A stretch of DNA of 64,000 bases from Gp6-AA40 sp035711805 (GTDB lineage: Bacteria > Acidobacteriota > Vicinamibacteria > Vicinamibacterales > UBA2999), in assembly GCA_035711805.1 (NCBI GenBank), contig DASTBV010000037.1, forward strand, positions 1 to 64,000, read 5' to 3'. Below, one piece after another: positions 36,027 through 45,642 of the stretch. Both the position numbers and the translations under genes were made by a program. The notes under the pieces are model-generated. The model had not been told where the DNA came from. It ran no database searches and saw only the letters and a program-made list of their open reading frames with translations. The stretch's first letter is position 1, and every line of letters begins with the position of its first letter.

Positions 36027-36370
36027 GGCCTGAGTCTCCGGGTTAGGGGGGAATTCCCGGAGCTGAACGATTGGCATGACCTGAGCCATGGCCGTCCGCA
36101 CCCCGGCGATCGCGCACTGCGTGCGGAAACTCACGGAAATCAGCGGAGATCGCGTCCCATCGCCATCGAAGTCCGCCCACTGATGTCTGACGATTGGGTA
36201 GCGACTCCCCTTCGACGAGCGACACGAATCGCGCAGCAGCTCGCATCGCTCCGGAACGCATCGAATCTGACGTGTTGTACGCGGCTCAAGGTGTTGAGTA
36301 GCTGCTGCCCGGACTGCACTCAGGGACGGTAGTAGCAGGTCAAACAGTCGAACCAGAAAAGCGCGCGTGC
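36027..36370. other. Intergenic region, nothing recognised
   Basis: 344 bp without a convincing gene, RNA or repeat. It must hold the promoter of the minus-strand gene ending at 35112, but no clear hexamers stand out. Confidence 0.5.
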
Positions 36371-37252
36371 TCAGTCCGGTGTAGGACGTTCGATGTGGTC
36401 GATGACTAGCACCTCGATCGTCGTTCGGCCGTCCTGCACCTGCAGGCCAAGTTGTTCCGTGATGGCGGTGCGAATCGCCGGCCCGCTGTCCCCAGTTGCC
36501 TGCAAGGGATCGGAGGCGAATTGCAGCTCGATATCGAAGCGTTGTTCCGCGAGACCGGTGCCGTCGATCACGGGACGTTTCAACTGGTTTGCCAGCAACG
36601 TCAGGATTCGCGACACTGGCACATCACCGGCCGATATTCGCATGTCGGTTCCGGGGACGAGTCGTGTGTGATCGAAGATCGGCAATAGGACCACGTTGCA
36701 CGCGAGCCGATCCGCGTTTGCCTTCCGAGCCGGATCGTTCGGTCGTGGGCCTCCGGCGCGGAACGCTGTGCAATCCACGGATGGTGTTTTCAGGCCGCTG
36801 CCGAGTTTTCCGTCCCCGCGCTTCACGAGCACGAAGGCGGGCACCTGGCGTTGTTCGGTATGCAGCGCGAGCTTGAACCGCTCTGCCAGCAGCGCCCGAG
36901 CCATCTGCCGGATGTCCTCAGCGGTCGCCGTAGGGTTTGTCCTCGCTTCGATATCGTATAAGTCGCGCACGCCCTCCAACCACTCCGGCGCGCCAGCTAT
37001 TTGCACCGAAAGCGGATGACCGGGATAGATGTTTCGCAGCACAGCGATCAGCGGTTGGTCACGAATGCGCCAGATGCCCGGCTGCGGTATGCCCACGAAC
37101 GGCTGAAGCGCCCGGTCGAGTATCGGCGGACTCCGCTTTACAGAGGCGACTTCGAAACGGTGCTTGGCGGGCTGCTGCTGCCCTGCGAGCGTGACAGCCA
37201 GCACGCAAATAGCTGCGATGCTCAGGCCAGCTTCTTTCACGCTAATCTCCAC
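36371..37252 (-). CDS. TIGR03435-family secreted protein
   Basis: A 293-aa protein with an N-terminal signal (AICVLAVTLAGQQ). It has the family pattern HRFEVASVKRSPP, GAPEWLEGVRDLYDIEA, MARALLAERFKLALHTEQRQ and the C-terminal EVLVIDHIERPTPD. It is a diverged paralogue of the gene at 25475. It starts at a GTG (37252; GTG at 37240 is also possible). The function of the family is unknown. Confidence 0.9.
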   Translation of the reverse strand: MEISVKEAGLSIAAICVLAVTLAGQQQPAKHRFEVASVKRSPPILDRALQPFVGIPQPGIWRIRDQPLIAVLRNIYPGHPLSVQIAGAPEWLEGVRDLYDIEARTNPTATAEDIRQMARALLAERFKLALHTEQRQVPAFVLVKRGDGKLGSGLKTPSVDCTAFRAGGPRPNDPARKANADRLACNVVLLPIFDHTRLVPGTDMRISAGDVPVSRILTLLANQLKRPVIDGTGLAEQRFDIELQFASDPLQATGDSGPAIRTAITEQLGLQVQDGRTTIEVLVIDHIERPTPD

Positions 37253-37440
37253 GCGCGATTCTAGCGCCGTTGCAGTTCAGACGATCGCAGTCCCGCTTCG
37301 GCGTTGGGCCTTCTCCGAGCTTCTCTTCTATGATCCTTGACAGGCAACGCGCGGGGATTCGGGCGACGAGTAGCTGAAAGATGTCCCGTGCGAGCATCGA
37401 CGCCGCAATACCTTTGGCAACAAATGAGGACTCCGGCCCG

Positions 37441-37911
37441 ATGATTACGACACTCTCAACCATCGTCCTGCTCGGCGCCTTCCAGACGCCCGCGGCTCCG
37501 ACTGTCCCACCGTCGCAGGCGGAGGTCGAGGTGCGGAAGTCGGTGCAGGCGTTTTATGACGCCTACAACGCGCATGAGTTCGACAAGCTCGCGGAATTCA
37601 CGACCGAGGACTGGACGCACATCGCCCCAGGCGGCATTGTCAGGCGTGGCCGCCCGGACGTGCTGGCTGCGCTCAAACAGGTGCACTCGACGTTCCTCAA
37701 GGGCGTCACCGACACGCCTGAAGAGATCGCGGTCAGATTCGCCACAGCAGATGTTGCAGTGGTGACCGTCCGAAGCCGCACCACGACTTTCACCACACCC
37801 GATGGCGTCACACACGAGAATGAGGGCAGGGTCAGGACGTTCGTCATCGTCAAGCGCGACAATCGGTGGCTCATCATGCAGGATCAGAACACCGTGCGAA
37901 ATACGCAATGA
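37441..37911 (+). CDS. Secreted SnoaL/DUF4440-like (NTF2-fold) protein
   Basis: A 156-aa protein. The N-terminal signal is TTLSTIVLLGAFQTPA. The NTF2-like fold begins VRKSVQAFYDAYNAHEFDKLAEFTTEDW and ends VKRDNRWLIMQDQNT, the usual DUF4440/SnoaL layout. The ATG at 37441 begins the signal; an upstream ATG at 37381 adds 20 residues without a signal. It is probably a small-molecule-binding or enzyme-like protein of unknown substrate. Confidence 0.82.
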   Translation: MITTLSTIVLLGAFQTPAAPTVPPSQAEVEVRKSVQAFYDAYNAHEFDKLAEFTTEDWTHIAPGGIVRRGRPDVLAALKQVHSTFLKGVTDTPEEIAVRFATADVAVVTVRSRTTTFTTPDGVTHENEGRVRTFVIVKRDNRWLIMQDQNTVRNTQ

Positions 37912-37965
37912 AGCGGACGTCCTCCCGGCGTTGCCGCACCTCATTGTCACGAATACTCCATCGAC

Positions 37966-37998
37966 GCCCTGAACGCGAACTCGGGTCACGTTCAGGGC
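37966..37998. terminator. Bidirectional hairpin between convergent genes
   Basis: GCCCTGAACG (37966-37975) pairs perfectly with CGTTCAGGGC (37989-37998). The stop codon of the minus-strand gene lies in the right arm. There is no T-run. Confidence 0.55.
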
Positions 37999-38576
37999 TT
38001 GCCGCGATCCGTCGTCGCGATGGTCCCCTCGAAGAACCCCGTAACTGCGCCGGTGGCGAGGACGAACGTGCGGCCGCCGGTGAAGCGTCCGGTTGCATTG
38101 GCGAACCGTCCCGTTCCTCCTGTAATGGTCGCTGTGTCCACTGTGGAAAGAACGCCCGGTGCAATCACCGTCGCCTGCCCGACAAAATCAGCAGTCAGCA
38201 TGTCGCCGTTTGCGGCGCTGAACTCGAACCTCCCGGTTCCGATCCTCGTGACGGGGTTCACGACGTGCGGTACCTGCAAGGTGAACCGGCCGAGATGAGT
38301 AGCGTTGCCGGTCGCGTCAATGAAACTGGGTAGAAGTGGAGGTGCAGTAGGCGTGCTGACTGTCAGCACACCTTCGAACGTCCCTTTGAAGGGAACCTCG
38401 GTGATTTTGAACGGGCTCGCGTTGCCGTCGCCGGTGGCAGGTCCATCCGAGCCCGCCGAAATAATGGACGGCGCGGCCGATGAGGAAGACGCCGGACCGG
38501 CCAGCGAGATCGGTTGATCGCACGCGATAAATAACGGGGCCAACAGGGCAGCGGCAGCGACGAGCGAGATACGCAT
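37992..38576 (-). CDS. Lipoprotein with allene-oxide-cyclase-barrel-like domain
   Basis: A 194-aa protein with the lipoprotein signal MRISLVAAAALLAPLFIAC. The mature part is all-beta with FKGTFEGVLTV, GTGRFEFSAANGD, and the repeated signature GGTGRFANATGRFTGG seen in AOC-barrel/dirigent-like proteins. AGGGAGGA precedes the ATG at 38576, giving a very clear start. Role unknown. Confidence 0.72.
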   Translation of the reverse strand: MRISLVAAAALLAPLFIACDQPISLAGPASSSSAAPSIISAGSDGPATGDGNASPFKITEVPFKGTFEGVLTVSTPTAPPLLPSFIDATGNATHLGRFTLQVPHVVNPVTRIGTGRFEFSAANGDMLTADFVGQATVIAPGVLSTVDTATITGGTGRFANATGRFTGGRTFVLATGAVTGFFEGTIATTDRGKP

Positions 38577-38712
38577 CTTTGGTCCTCCCTTGCGAAACGT
38601 GAATCCACCCCACAGAAATCCAACCGCGCCGGCCGTACCGATGACGCCGTGAGAACCTGACGACGGTGATACACCGGCCTGCTTGCCAAACCCGAAGCGC
38701 TGCGGGTGGCGA

Positions 38713-39636
38713 TCAGCGTGGTTCGCAGATTCCGGCATCGAGCCGCAGGAAACGTGCGGCGTTGTTACAGAGGATGTCGGCCTTCTGCTCCGCGGACAGG
38801 AAGTCCGCGGCCACAATTGCGTCGATGCCCATTTCGATCTGTTCAGGAAAATCCGACGCGAACATGACGCGTCTGCCGAAGCCGTTCTCCACCAGACTCT
38901 GCAGATACTGGTAATACCCCGCCCTGGGGACGATGCGGTCGGACTGCAACCCGCCGGTATCGACGTACACATTGGGATGTGCGTAGAGCAGCGCCATCAT
39001 CGACTCGAGGCGCGGCCAACCCGCGTGCATCACGAAGAGCCGGAGACGCTTGTGGCGCAACAGCACCTCCTCCAGCAGCATCGGATCGCCGTACGCCATC
39101 CGGTAGTTCGGGTGCTTCATCGGCGCTGGGCTCGATTCGTACGCCGCCCCCGGCGGCCCGGGGCCCATGTGGATGCCAACGGGAAGATCAAACTCTTCGG
39201 CAAGCGCCCAGTACGGCTCCATTCGGGGGTCGCCCGGCGCGACTCCCATGAACTGCAACAACACCTCGCCAAAAGCCTTGATTCGTCCGGCTTGAACCTC
39301 GCCGCGGAGCCAAGCGAGATCTGGAAAATCCGTGGACACGTCGAAGCACGGCTCACCGGAAATGACGCCCCTCCCGCCCGGGCAAGGAAAACTCATGGCC
39401 GGCAGATACCGGTTCGCCATCGTGTCGAGTCTCGCCCAAGCGCGCAGCTCGGCGACGTTGGTGGTGGCAACCCAGAAGCGCACGTTCAGCGCGTCCATCA
39501 CCGCCGGCCCCTTCTCGCTCCGGATATGCGTGTGGACGTCGATCACCGGCGGTCGCGGCGGCGTATTCTGCGAGGCATAGAACGTGGACGAGGACAGCAG
39601 ACCCAGACTGACGAGAAGCGAGATTACGCGTGCCAT
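38713..39636 (-). CDS. Exported amidohydrolase (Amidohydro_2 family)
   Basis: A 307-aa protein with a signal peptide (VISLLVSLGLLSSSTFYA). The TIM barrel has DVHTHIRS (metal-binding HxH), GIHMGPG, FVMHAGWPRLESM and FASDFPEQIEMGIDAI, matching the PF04909 amidohydrolase/decarboxylase family. GGAGGG precedes the ATG at 39636, and the longer upstream frame is not supported. It probably hydrolyses or decarboxylates a small aromatic or cyclic compound; substrate unknown. Confidence 0.85.
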   Translation of the reverse strand: MARVISLLVSLGLLSSSTFYASQNTPPRPPVIDVHTHIRSEKGPAVMDALNVRFWVATTNVAELRAWARLDTMANRYLPAMSFPCPGGRGVISGEPCFDVSTDFPDLAWLRGEVQAGRIKAFGEVLLQFMGVAPGDPRMEPYWALAEEFDLPVGIHMGPGPPGAAYESSPAPMKHPNYRMAYGDPMLLEEVLLRHKRLRLFVMHAGWPRLESMMALLYAHPNVYVDTGGLQSDRIVPRAGYYQYLQSLVENGFGRRVMFASDFPEQIEMGIDAIVAADFLSAEQKADILCNNAARFLRLDAGICEPR

Positions 39637-39706
39637 TGACCCTCCACAGCAAGCCGGCGTGCCAGAACCGTCGAGCGAAACCGCGCGATCCGAGATCGAG
39701 ATCGTT

Positions 39707-40453
39707 TTATCCAACCAACCAGGCGGCAAAGGTGCGCCACGGATCGCTCATGCCGACTAGCGTCCGCACGGGAATCGACGCCAAAATGCCGAGGCCGACG
39801 AGCAAGCTGATCCAGCGGTATTGCGCATGGCACCGAAAATCCCTGACAGCGGGTGCGAGCACCAGAGCGACAAAGAGCAGGAGGCCGATCGGCCACCCTG
39901 CGATGATCGGCATGCGCGTGGTCGCGGGCGGCACGAGAGCGCCGATCGTCGCGAACAGCATGAGCCGTTTGTGCACACCGGGGCGACGTCGCAAGGCGAG
40001 ACCCGGGATGACAAGCCCGGTGAAGACGACCATGTCCCCAAGAGGAACCACCATGAAACCGAGTGCATCCGCAAACGGCCCCCCGGGGGGAGTCCACCCG
40101 CCATGCGCGCCGTGCACGGCTGTCATGATCCCTGTGACGACGAGGAACGGGACTAGCCCGGCTGCCACGAGACCCAGCCGCTTGTGCAAGGCCGTCCGGC
40201 CCGCCGCCACCAAACGCACCTGCACAAGCAGCAGAAGAATCCACACGCTGAAGCCGGTTGCGTGTAGATGAACGATCAACCGAAAAGATGGGGAGATCGG
40301 CCGGCCGGCCAGTGTATGGGTCGCACGCGTGATCGGCCACAGGTAGTAGGTCGCTGCGAAGCCGACGAACACGATGGCAAGCGCCGCGAGCGCCATGGTG
40401 GTAAAGAAGCGGCGCTCGGCAACACCCGAAACCTGTTCACGTGTGGTGGGCAT
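39707..40453 (-). CDS. Multi-pass membrane protein with conserved His
   Basis: A protein of about 248 aa with seven hydrophobic segments. His residues lie near membrane ends (LIVHLHATGFSVWILLL, RTALHKRLG, GVHKRLML). The repeated HKRLG/HKRLM motif suggests an internal duplication, and heme or metal binding is possible. The ATG at 40453 is chosen over an upstream TTG. It is the same strand as the amidohydrolase, 70 nt upstream of it. No named family is recognised. Confidence 0.75.
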   Translation of the reverse strand: MPTTREQVSGVAERRFFTTMALAALAIVFVGFAATYYLWPITRATHTLAGRPISPSFRLIVHLHATGFSVWILLLLVQVRLVAAGRTALHKRLGLVAAGLVPFLVVTGIMTAVHGAHGGWTPPGGPFADALGFMVVPLGDMVVFTGLVIPGLALRRRPGVHKRLMLFATIGALVPPATTRMPIIAGWPIGLLLFVALVLAPAVRDFRCHAQYRWISLLVGLGILASIPVRTLVGMSDPWRTFAAWLVG

Positions 40454-40596
40454 GACGACGTTCACGTTTTGGAGCGCCTCTACGCGCAAGATGCCGATCG
40501 GTGCGACATCGAGGCAAGTACGAACCCGTTACGAAGGCCGCTGTTACGGTTACGTACGCGCGTTTTTAGCCGTTCGGACCGACGTCAGTGGCCTCG

Positions 40597-40602
40597 TATA
40601 AT
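40597..40602 (+). promoter_or_regulatory. Consensus -10 (TATAAT), likely leaderless start
   Basis: A perfect TATAAT ends 8 nt before the GTG at 40611, which would place transcription start at 40609-40611. No ribosome-binding site is present. Confidence 0.5.
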
Positions 40603-40610
40603 CGGCACCC

Positions 40611-42791
40611 GTGGACACCAGCCAGGCCTCTCCGGCAGCCGTTCAAGCGGAGCTTGAACGGCTGCTCGCCAGCGAGACCTTTCGCGGGGCGGAGCGTTCC
40701 AAGACGCTGCTCCGCTTCATCGTCGAGGAGGCGCTCCAAGGGCGGAGCGACCGCCTGAAGGACTACACCCTCGGGGCCGAGGCGCTGGGACGGGGGGAGC
40801 AATTCGATCCGCGGGTCGACCCGATTGCCCGCGTGGAGGCGTCACGACTGCGTTCGCGGCTCGACATGTACTACGCCACCGAAGGTGCCGGCGACGCATT
40901 GCGCATCCTGTTACCGAAAGGCGGATACGTCCCGCAATTCGAGGCACACCCGGTCGCGACGACCACATTCCCGCCGGAGGCGGTTCCGGCACAATCCGCA
41001 GCTCTCGATCCCCCTCCCAGAGCACATCGACTGCGCCAGCGTCCATGGCTCCTCGCGGGAATCGCTGTTGGCCTGGGGCTACTCGCGGTGACGGCGACAA
41101 GTACGTTCGTGCGTGAACCCTGGCGTGCCCCGGCGGCTCCTGAAGCGCGAGCTTACATTCCGACTCCGCCCACAACCGATCCGGTGTCGATCGCAGTCTC
41201 GCCAGACGGCCGCGCCATCGTTTTCGTCGCCACCAAAGGTGGACGCTCGCAGTTGTGGCTGCGGCGGATGCACTCGTTTGAATTCCGTCAGCTGCCCGGA
41301 ACCAATAACGCCTCGCTTCCATTCTGGGCACCCGACAGTCGATCGATCGGGTTCTTCGCTGAAAGCCGGATAAAACGAATCGACATCGAGAACGAAGTAG
41401 TGCGTGACCTGTCGAGAGCGATTGTGCCGGCGGGTGCGACATGGAACCGCAATGGCGTGATCCTGCATCCGATCGTGACGGACAGCCCGATCTTTCGCAC
41501 ATCGGTCGACGGAGCACCACTGACGCTGGTCACTGAATTGCTCCCCGGACAGACGGGGCACCGCGCGCCGGTGTTCCTGCCGGACGGCCGGCGGTTCCTG
41601 TTGTATGCGACTGGCTCTCCAGACGTCAGCGGGATTTACCTGGGTGAGCTCGGCACGACGACGATTCGACGTCTCCTCGCCGCCGATGCACCAGCCGTCC
41701 TGGCGCCACCGCGCCACCTGTTGTACCTGCAGGGATCGAAGCTGCTTGCGCGCGAGTTCGATCCAGAAACGATGACGCTCGTGGGCGAGGGCGTGGCGGT
41801 GGCAGACGGAGTGATCACCGAGGCCGCCGCGGGCCTGCCTGCCATGTCCGCTTCGGCGACAGGAACGATTGTCTACCGGACGGGCCAATCGGGCGTACAA
41901 CGGCAGTTCGCCCTGGTTGACCGTGCGGGCAGGCAGCTTCGGCGCATCGCACCCGCGGCCGCGCGTCCGTCTTATGCATCGATCTCCCGTGATGGGCGTC
42001 TCGCGATCCAGAGCACCTTTGCAGGCAATACCGATATCTCGATCTTTGACGTGAATCGGGGGACACCCGCGCGTTTCACCGACGATCCGCAACCGGACAT
42101 CGCGCCAGTGTGGTCGCCGGACGGGGATCGCATCGTCTACGCCTCACTCGTCGATGGCGCATTCCAGATGTTCGAAAAGCGCCTGGACGGCACGCCGGCC
42201 AGGCTGCTGCTGCGGACGGCGCAGAGCAAGCAGCCGACGGATTGGTCGAGGAATAGGAACGGTAGCCACCTCCTGTTTCGCACGGTGGCTGCGAACTTCG
42301 ATATCGACATCTGGGCGCTGCCACTCGACCGCGATGGGAAGCCCGGCAACGCCTTTCCCGTCGTGCAATCACAGTTCGAGGAACGCGATGCCCAGTTCTC
42401 GCCAGACGGCAATTGGATCGCGTATCACTCCAACCGCGATGGGCGCCACGAGGTCTATGTGGAGCCGTTTCCAGGGCCGGGTGAACGCATGCGTATCTCA
42501 ATCGCTGGTGGCGCCCAGGCGCGATGGCGAGAGGACGGACGAGAACTGTTCTACCTGACGCTCGAGGGAATGCTAACGGCTGTGCCGATCTCCGTGCGGC
42601 CCGACGGTCGCGCGATGCAGCCGGGCCCTGCCGAACCGCTTTTTCAGGCAAACGTCGGCGATATCCTGAGCATCGCACAACAGCAGTACATTGTGACGGA
42701 CAGGGGTCAACGATTCCTGGTCGACAGCGTCGTCGAACAGACCGCGGCGCCCATCTCGCTCATCTTGAACTGGAGAGCGCGCGGCGAGTAG
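40611..42791 (+). CDS. Membrane-anchored TolB/WD40 propeller protein with N-terminal regulatory domain
   Basis: A 726-aa protein. Residues 10-105 form a helical domain (FRGAERSKTLLRFIVEEALQG...LKDYTLGAEALGRGEQFDPRVDPIARVEASRLR) common in Acidobacteria in front of propellers and adenylate-cyclase-like proteins. A TM segment lies at about 146-166 (LLAGIAVGLGLLAVTATS). The C-terminal part is a TolB/PD40-type beta-propeller with repeats such as SVSPDGRAIVFVA, WSPDGDRIVYAS and FSPDGNWIAYHS. It may be a one-component transmembrane regulator whose propeller senses an envelope ligand. Confidence 0.88.
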   Translation: MDTSQASPAAVQAELERLLASETFRGAERSKTLLRFIVEEALQGRSDRLKDYTLGAEALGRGEQFDPRVDPIARVEASRLRSRLDMYYATEGAGDALRILLPKGGYVPQFEAHPVATTTFPPEAVPAQSAALDPPPRAHRLRQRPWLLAGIAVGLGLLAVTATSTFVREPWRAPAAPEARAYIPTPPTTDPVSIAVSPDGRAIVFVATKGGRSQLWLRRMHSFEFRQLPGTNNASLPFWAPDSRSIGFFAESRIKRIDIENEVVRDLSRAIVPAGATWNRNGVILHPIVTDSPIFRTSVDGAPLTLVTELLPGQTGHRAPVFLPDGRRFLLYATGSPDVSGIYLGELGTTTIRRLLAADAPAVLAPPRHLLYLQGSKLLAREFDPETMTLVGEGVAVADGVITEAAAGLPAMSASATGTIVYRTGQSGVQRQFALVDRAGRQLRRIAPAAARPSYASISRDGRLAIQSTFAGNTDISIFDVNRGTPARFTDDPQPDIAPVWSPDGDRIVYASLVDGAFQMFEKRLDGTPARLLLRTAQSKQPTDWSRNRNGSHLLFRTVAANFDIDIWALPLDRDGKPGNAFPVVQSQFEERDAQFSPDGNWIAYHSNRDGRHEVYVEPFPGPGERMRISIAGGAQARWREDGRELFYLTLEGMLTAVPISVRPDGRAMQPGPAEPLFQANVGDILSIAQQQYIVTDRGQRFLVDSVVEQTAAPISLILNWRARGE

Positions 42792-42917
42792 CCGTCCGGT
42801 AAGCAGTCCGACCCGAATTACGGCTCGAGCCGGGTACGTCAGCGCGACGGTGCCTGGGTGTGAGCGCTATCGATTACGACAACCTACACCCTCTCCGCGA
42901 GGATCCAGAGCGGAGGC

Positions 42918-42993
42918 TGGTGAGCCGCGAAGGAATCGAACCTTCAACCCGCAGATTAAGAGTCTGCTGCTCTGCCAATTGAGCTAGCGGCCC
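42918..42993 (-). tRNA. tRNA-Lys (CTT)
   Basis: On the minus strand the acceptor stem is GGGCCGC/GCGGCTC (one G-U), the anticodon loop is CTCTTAA (CTT), the T-loop is TTCGATT, the discriminator is A, and CCA is encoded. Confidence 0.96.
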
Positions 42994-43124
42994 ACTCGGT
43001 GGTGCCCCTCGACTCGGGCGTCTGACGGCCCTCGCTCGGGACAGACGAACCTCCATTGTAAGTGCCGCGTTACACGAGGCGCAAGACTCGGCAGGATCCC
43101 TGTAGACTGAACCACAGCCCTCGA

Positions 43125-43820
43125 GTGCAGATTCTCGTTGCCGAAGACGATCGCGATATCGCGACCCTGATCGCCCACTACATCCAGAAGGCCGGCTGGC
43201 ACCCGCACGTCGCCACCTCCGGCGACGACGCCCTGGCTCATGTGCGGACACAGCCGGTGGATGTCGCCATCCTCGATGTCATGCTGCCGGGAATCAGCGG
43301 CCTCGAAGTCTGCCGCGTGCTCCGCGCCGATCGCAACACGGCAATGCTGCCAATCATCATGGTCACGGCCCGCGCCGAAGAAACCGACCGAATCATGGGC
43401 CTGGAGATCGGCGCCGACGACTACATCTCCAAGCCGTTCAGCCCGAACGAGCTGATGGCCCGCATTCGCGCGCTGGTCCGCCGTACCCGTCGTTCCGAAC
43501 CGGAAGAGACCCTTCTGACCCTCGGCCCGCTCAACGTCGATCTCTCGACGCACACGATCACCGACGAGGGCAAAGAGGTGAAGCTGACGGCCAAGGAATT
43601 CATGCTCCTGCGCTACTTGCTGCAGCATCGCGGCCGCGTTCTGTCGCGGGATCTGCTGCTCGGCGACGTGTGGGGCTACCGCTACACCGGCGGCACGCGT
43701 ACGGTGGACGTCCACGTCCGCCGGCTGCGCGAAAAGCTGCCGGTGCTCGTCGATCGCCTCGTCACCGTCAAGCAGTTCGGCTACAAACTGGTTGCAGACG
43801 ACGGCGAGGCAGAGTCCTGA
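43125..43820 (+). CDS. OmpR/PhoB-family response regulator
   Basis: A 231-aa protein. The receiver has phospho-acceptor D51 (VAILDVMLPG), acidic pocket EDD, and Lys in YISKPFSPNEL. The C-terminal winged helix has LTAKEFMLLRYLLQHRGRVLSRDLLLGDVWGY and RTVDVHVRRLREKL. The start is the GTG at 43125, which begins VQILVAEDD. A PhoR-like kinase follows 10 nt later, so this is a complete two-component pair. A second PhoB-like regulator sits with the pst operon at 54351. Confidence 0.93.
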   Translation: MQILVAEDDRDIATLIAHYIQKAGWHPHVATSGDDALAHVRTQPVDVAILDVMLPGISGLEVCRVLRADRNTAMLPIIMVTARAEETDRIMGLEIGADDYISKPFSPNELMARIRALVRRTRRSEPEETLLTLGPLNVDLSTHTITDEGKEVKLTAKEFMLLRYLLQHRGRVLSRDLLLGDVWGYRYTGGTRTVDVHVRRLREKLPVLVDRLVTVKQFGYKLVADDGEAES

Positions 43821-43830
43821 CCGGGCGAAC

Positions 43831-45582
43831 GTGCGCACAAGCTTCCGCACGAAGGTCTTCATTGCCGCCCTCGGCGCCGCCGGCGTCTCGCTCATCGTCG
43901 CTGCTCTGCTGCTGTCCTGGCAGGTCCGCGATCGGCAGCGCGCCGCCATCGTCCAGCGGCTGACGGACGAAGCGCGCCTGATCGCGCAGCTGATTTCGTC
44001 CGCCTCGTCGCTCGACGAGGCGGCGCTCGACGATGAGGCCGACCGCCTCGGCCGCAACAGCGCCAGCCGGGTCACGCTCGTCGCCGAAGACGGGCGGGTC
44101 GTCGGCGATTCGTCGCAAACGCCGGAGCAGCTTCGCACGCTCGACAACCATGGATCGCGCCCGGAAATAGTCGGCGCGCGCGACACCGGGCTCGGCGTCT
44201 TCCAGCGGTTCAGCGACACCGTCGGCACCGACATGCTCTATGTCGCGACGCGGGCCCGCCATCCGGTCGTACGCTACGTGCGACTCGCACTTCCGCTGAC
44301 AGAGATCGACGCACAGCTGGCGGCGATTCGAAACCTGACCCTCGTCGCCCTGGCCGTCACCATACCGATCGCTCTCGGCATCGCCTGGGCGCTCTCGGCG
44401 CCGCTCGGGCGCCGGGTCCGCGAGATCGCCGCCGTCGCCAATCGCTACACGGCAGGTGAATCGTCCCGGTCGGGCATCGACTACGGTAACGACGAGCTCG
44501 GCACCGTCGCGCGCGTGCTCGATGCCTCGATTCAGGAGCTGGGGCGGCGCGTGGACGAGCTGTCACGCGATCGTGCGCGCAGCGACGCCATTTTCAAGGG
44601 CATGGTGGAAGGCGTGCTGGTCGTCAGCGGCGATGGACGTCTGCAGCTCGCCAATCGCGCCGCGCAGCAGATGCTGCGCGTCGATGGAACCGCCCTGGGT
44701 CGGCATTACCTCGAGGTCATCCGCCATCCGGATATCTCGGCCCAGCTGACCACCGCGCTCGGCGGCGAGGACGTGGAGGCGCGCGAGGTCTCGCTGGCAC
44801 GGGACCCCGGCCGGATGTTCGTCGCCCGTGCGGCTCCGGTTGCCGCAGGCGGAGGCGGCGGCGCGGTGCTGGTGCTGCACGACGTGACCGATTTGCGCCG
44901 CACCGACCAGATCCGCCGCGATTTCGTCGCCAACGTCTCCCATGAGCTGCGGACGCCGCTGACCGCCATTCGCGGCTACCTCGAAGCGCTGCGCGACGAT
45001 CCGGCCGACACGGAGAACGCCGAACGCTTTATCGACATCATCTGGCGGCAGACCAGCCGGATGGAGCGGCTGGTCTCGGATCTGCTTAGGCTGGCGCGGC
45101 TCGATGCGCGGCAGGAAGTGTTGGAACGCGTGTTGTGCGACGTGCGCCAGATCTTCCAGGCGGTGATTGCCGACCTTGCCCCGTCCATCGAAGCCAAACG
45201 GCAGCGCGTCGTGCTGGATGTCGCCGGCGAGTGCCGCGTGCCGGCGGATCCGGCCAAGCTGCACGACGTGATTCGCAACCTCGCCGAGAACGCCGTGAAC
45301 TACTCGCCGGATGACACCGAAATCCGCCTTCGGGCACAGCGCGCCCACGGCTCGTGTCTGATCGAGGTGATCGACTCTGGCCCCGGACTTCCGGCGGGCG
45401 ATTTAGCACGGGTCTTCGAGCGGTTTTACCGGGTCGATAAGTCGCGTTCGCGTCCGGGCACCGGGCTGGGCCTGGCGATCGTGAAGCATCTTGTTGAGCT
45501 CCACGGCGGCACGGTGATCGCCGCCAATCGATCGGAGGGCGGGGCCGTATTTACGGTGACGCTTCCGGACGGGTCCGCCTGA
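43831..45582 (+). CDS. PhoR-like membrane sensor histidine kinase
   Basis: A 583-aa protein. TM1 lies at about residues 8-30, a periplasmic sensor region at about 31-155, and TM2 at about 160-185. HAMP (APLGRRVREIAAVANRY), PAS (AIFKGMVEGVLVVSGDGRLQLAN), HisKA with H371 in ANVSHELRTPL, and HATPase_c (GLGLAIVKHLVELHGG) follow. The layout TM-sensor-HAMP-PAS-HisKA is that of PhoR/WalK-type kinases. The start is the GTG at 43831. The final codons and stop lie inside a dispersed palindrome (45572-45596). Confidence 0.92.
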   Translation: MRTSFRTKVFIAALGAAGVSLIVAALLLSWQVRDRQRAAIVQRLTDEARLIAQLISSASSLDEAALDDEADRLGRNSASRVTLVAEDGRVVGDSSQTPEQLRTLDNHGSRPEIVGARDTGLGVFQRFSDTVGTDMLYVATRARHPVVRYVRLALPLTEIDAQLAAIRNLTLVALAVTIPIALGIAWALSAPLGRRVREIAAVANRYTAGESSRSGIDYGNDELGTVARVLDASIQELGRRVDELSRDRARSDAIFKGMVEGVLVVSGDGRLQLANRAAQQMLRVDGTALGRHYLEVIRHPDISAQLTTALGGEDVEAREVSLARDPGRMFVARAAPVAAGGGGGAVLVLHDVTDLRRTDQIRRDFVANVSHELRTPLTAIRGYLEALRDDPADTENAERFIDIIWRQTSRMERLVSDLLRLARLDARQEVLERVLCDVRQIFQAVIADLAPSIEAKRQRVVLDVAGECRVPADPAKLHDVIRNLAENAVNYSPDDTEIRLRAQRAHGSCLIEVIDSGPGLPAGDLARVFERFYRVDKSRSRPGTGLGLAIVKHLVELHGGTVIAANRSEGGAVFTVTLPDGSA

Positions 45583-45633
45583 AGGCGGACACTACGACGA
45601 CGGCATACGGTGCGCCTGAAGGCGGACGCTACG
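45572..45633. repeat. Two inverted-orientation GTAGTGTCC-type palindromes
   Basis: Copies at 45572-45596 (GTCCGCC-TGAA-GGCGGAC then ACTACG) and 45610-45633. They are the reverse complement of the elements at 16537 and 30899. The first contains the stop codon of the kinase gene. Confidence 0.9.
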
Positions 45634-45642
45634 ACGACGACA

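Noticed and set aside
43065..43090. A Pho box upstream of the regulator at 43125
   Set aside because: TAAGT and TTACA are 11 nt apart, but the first is a poor match and there is no third repeat.
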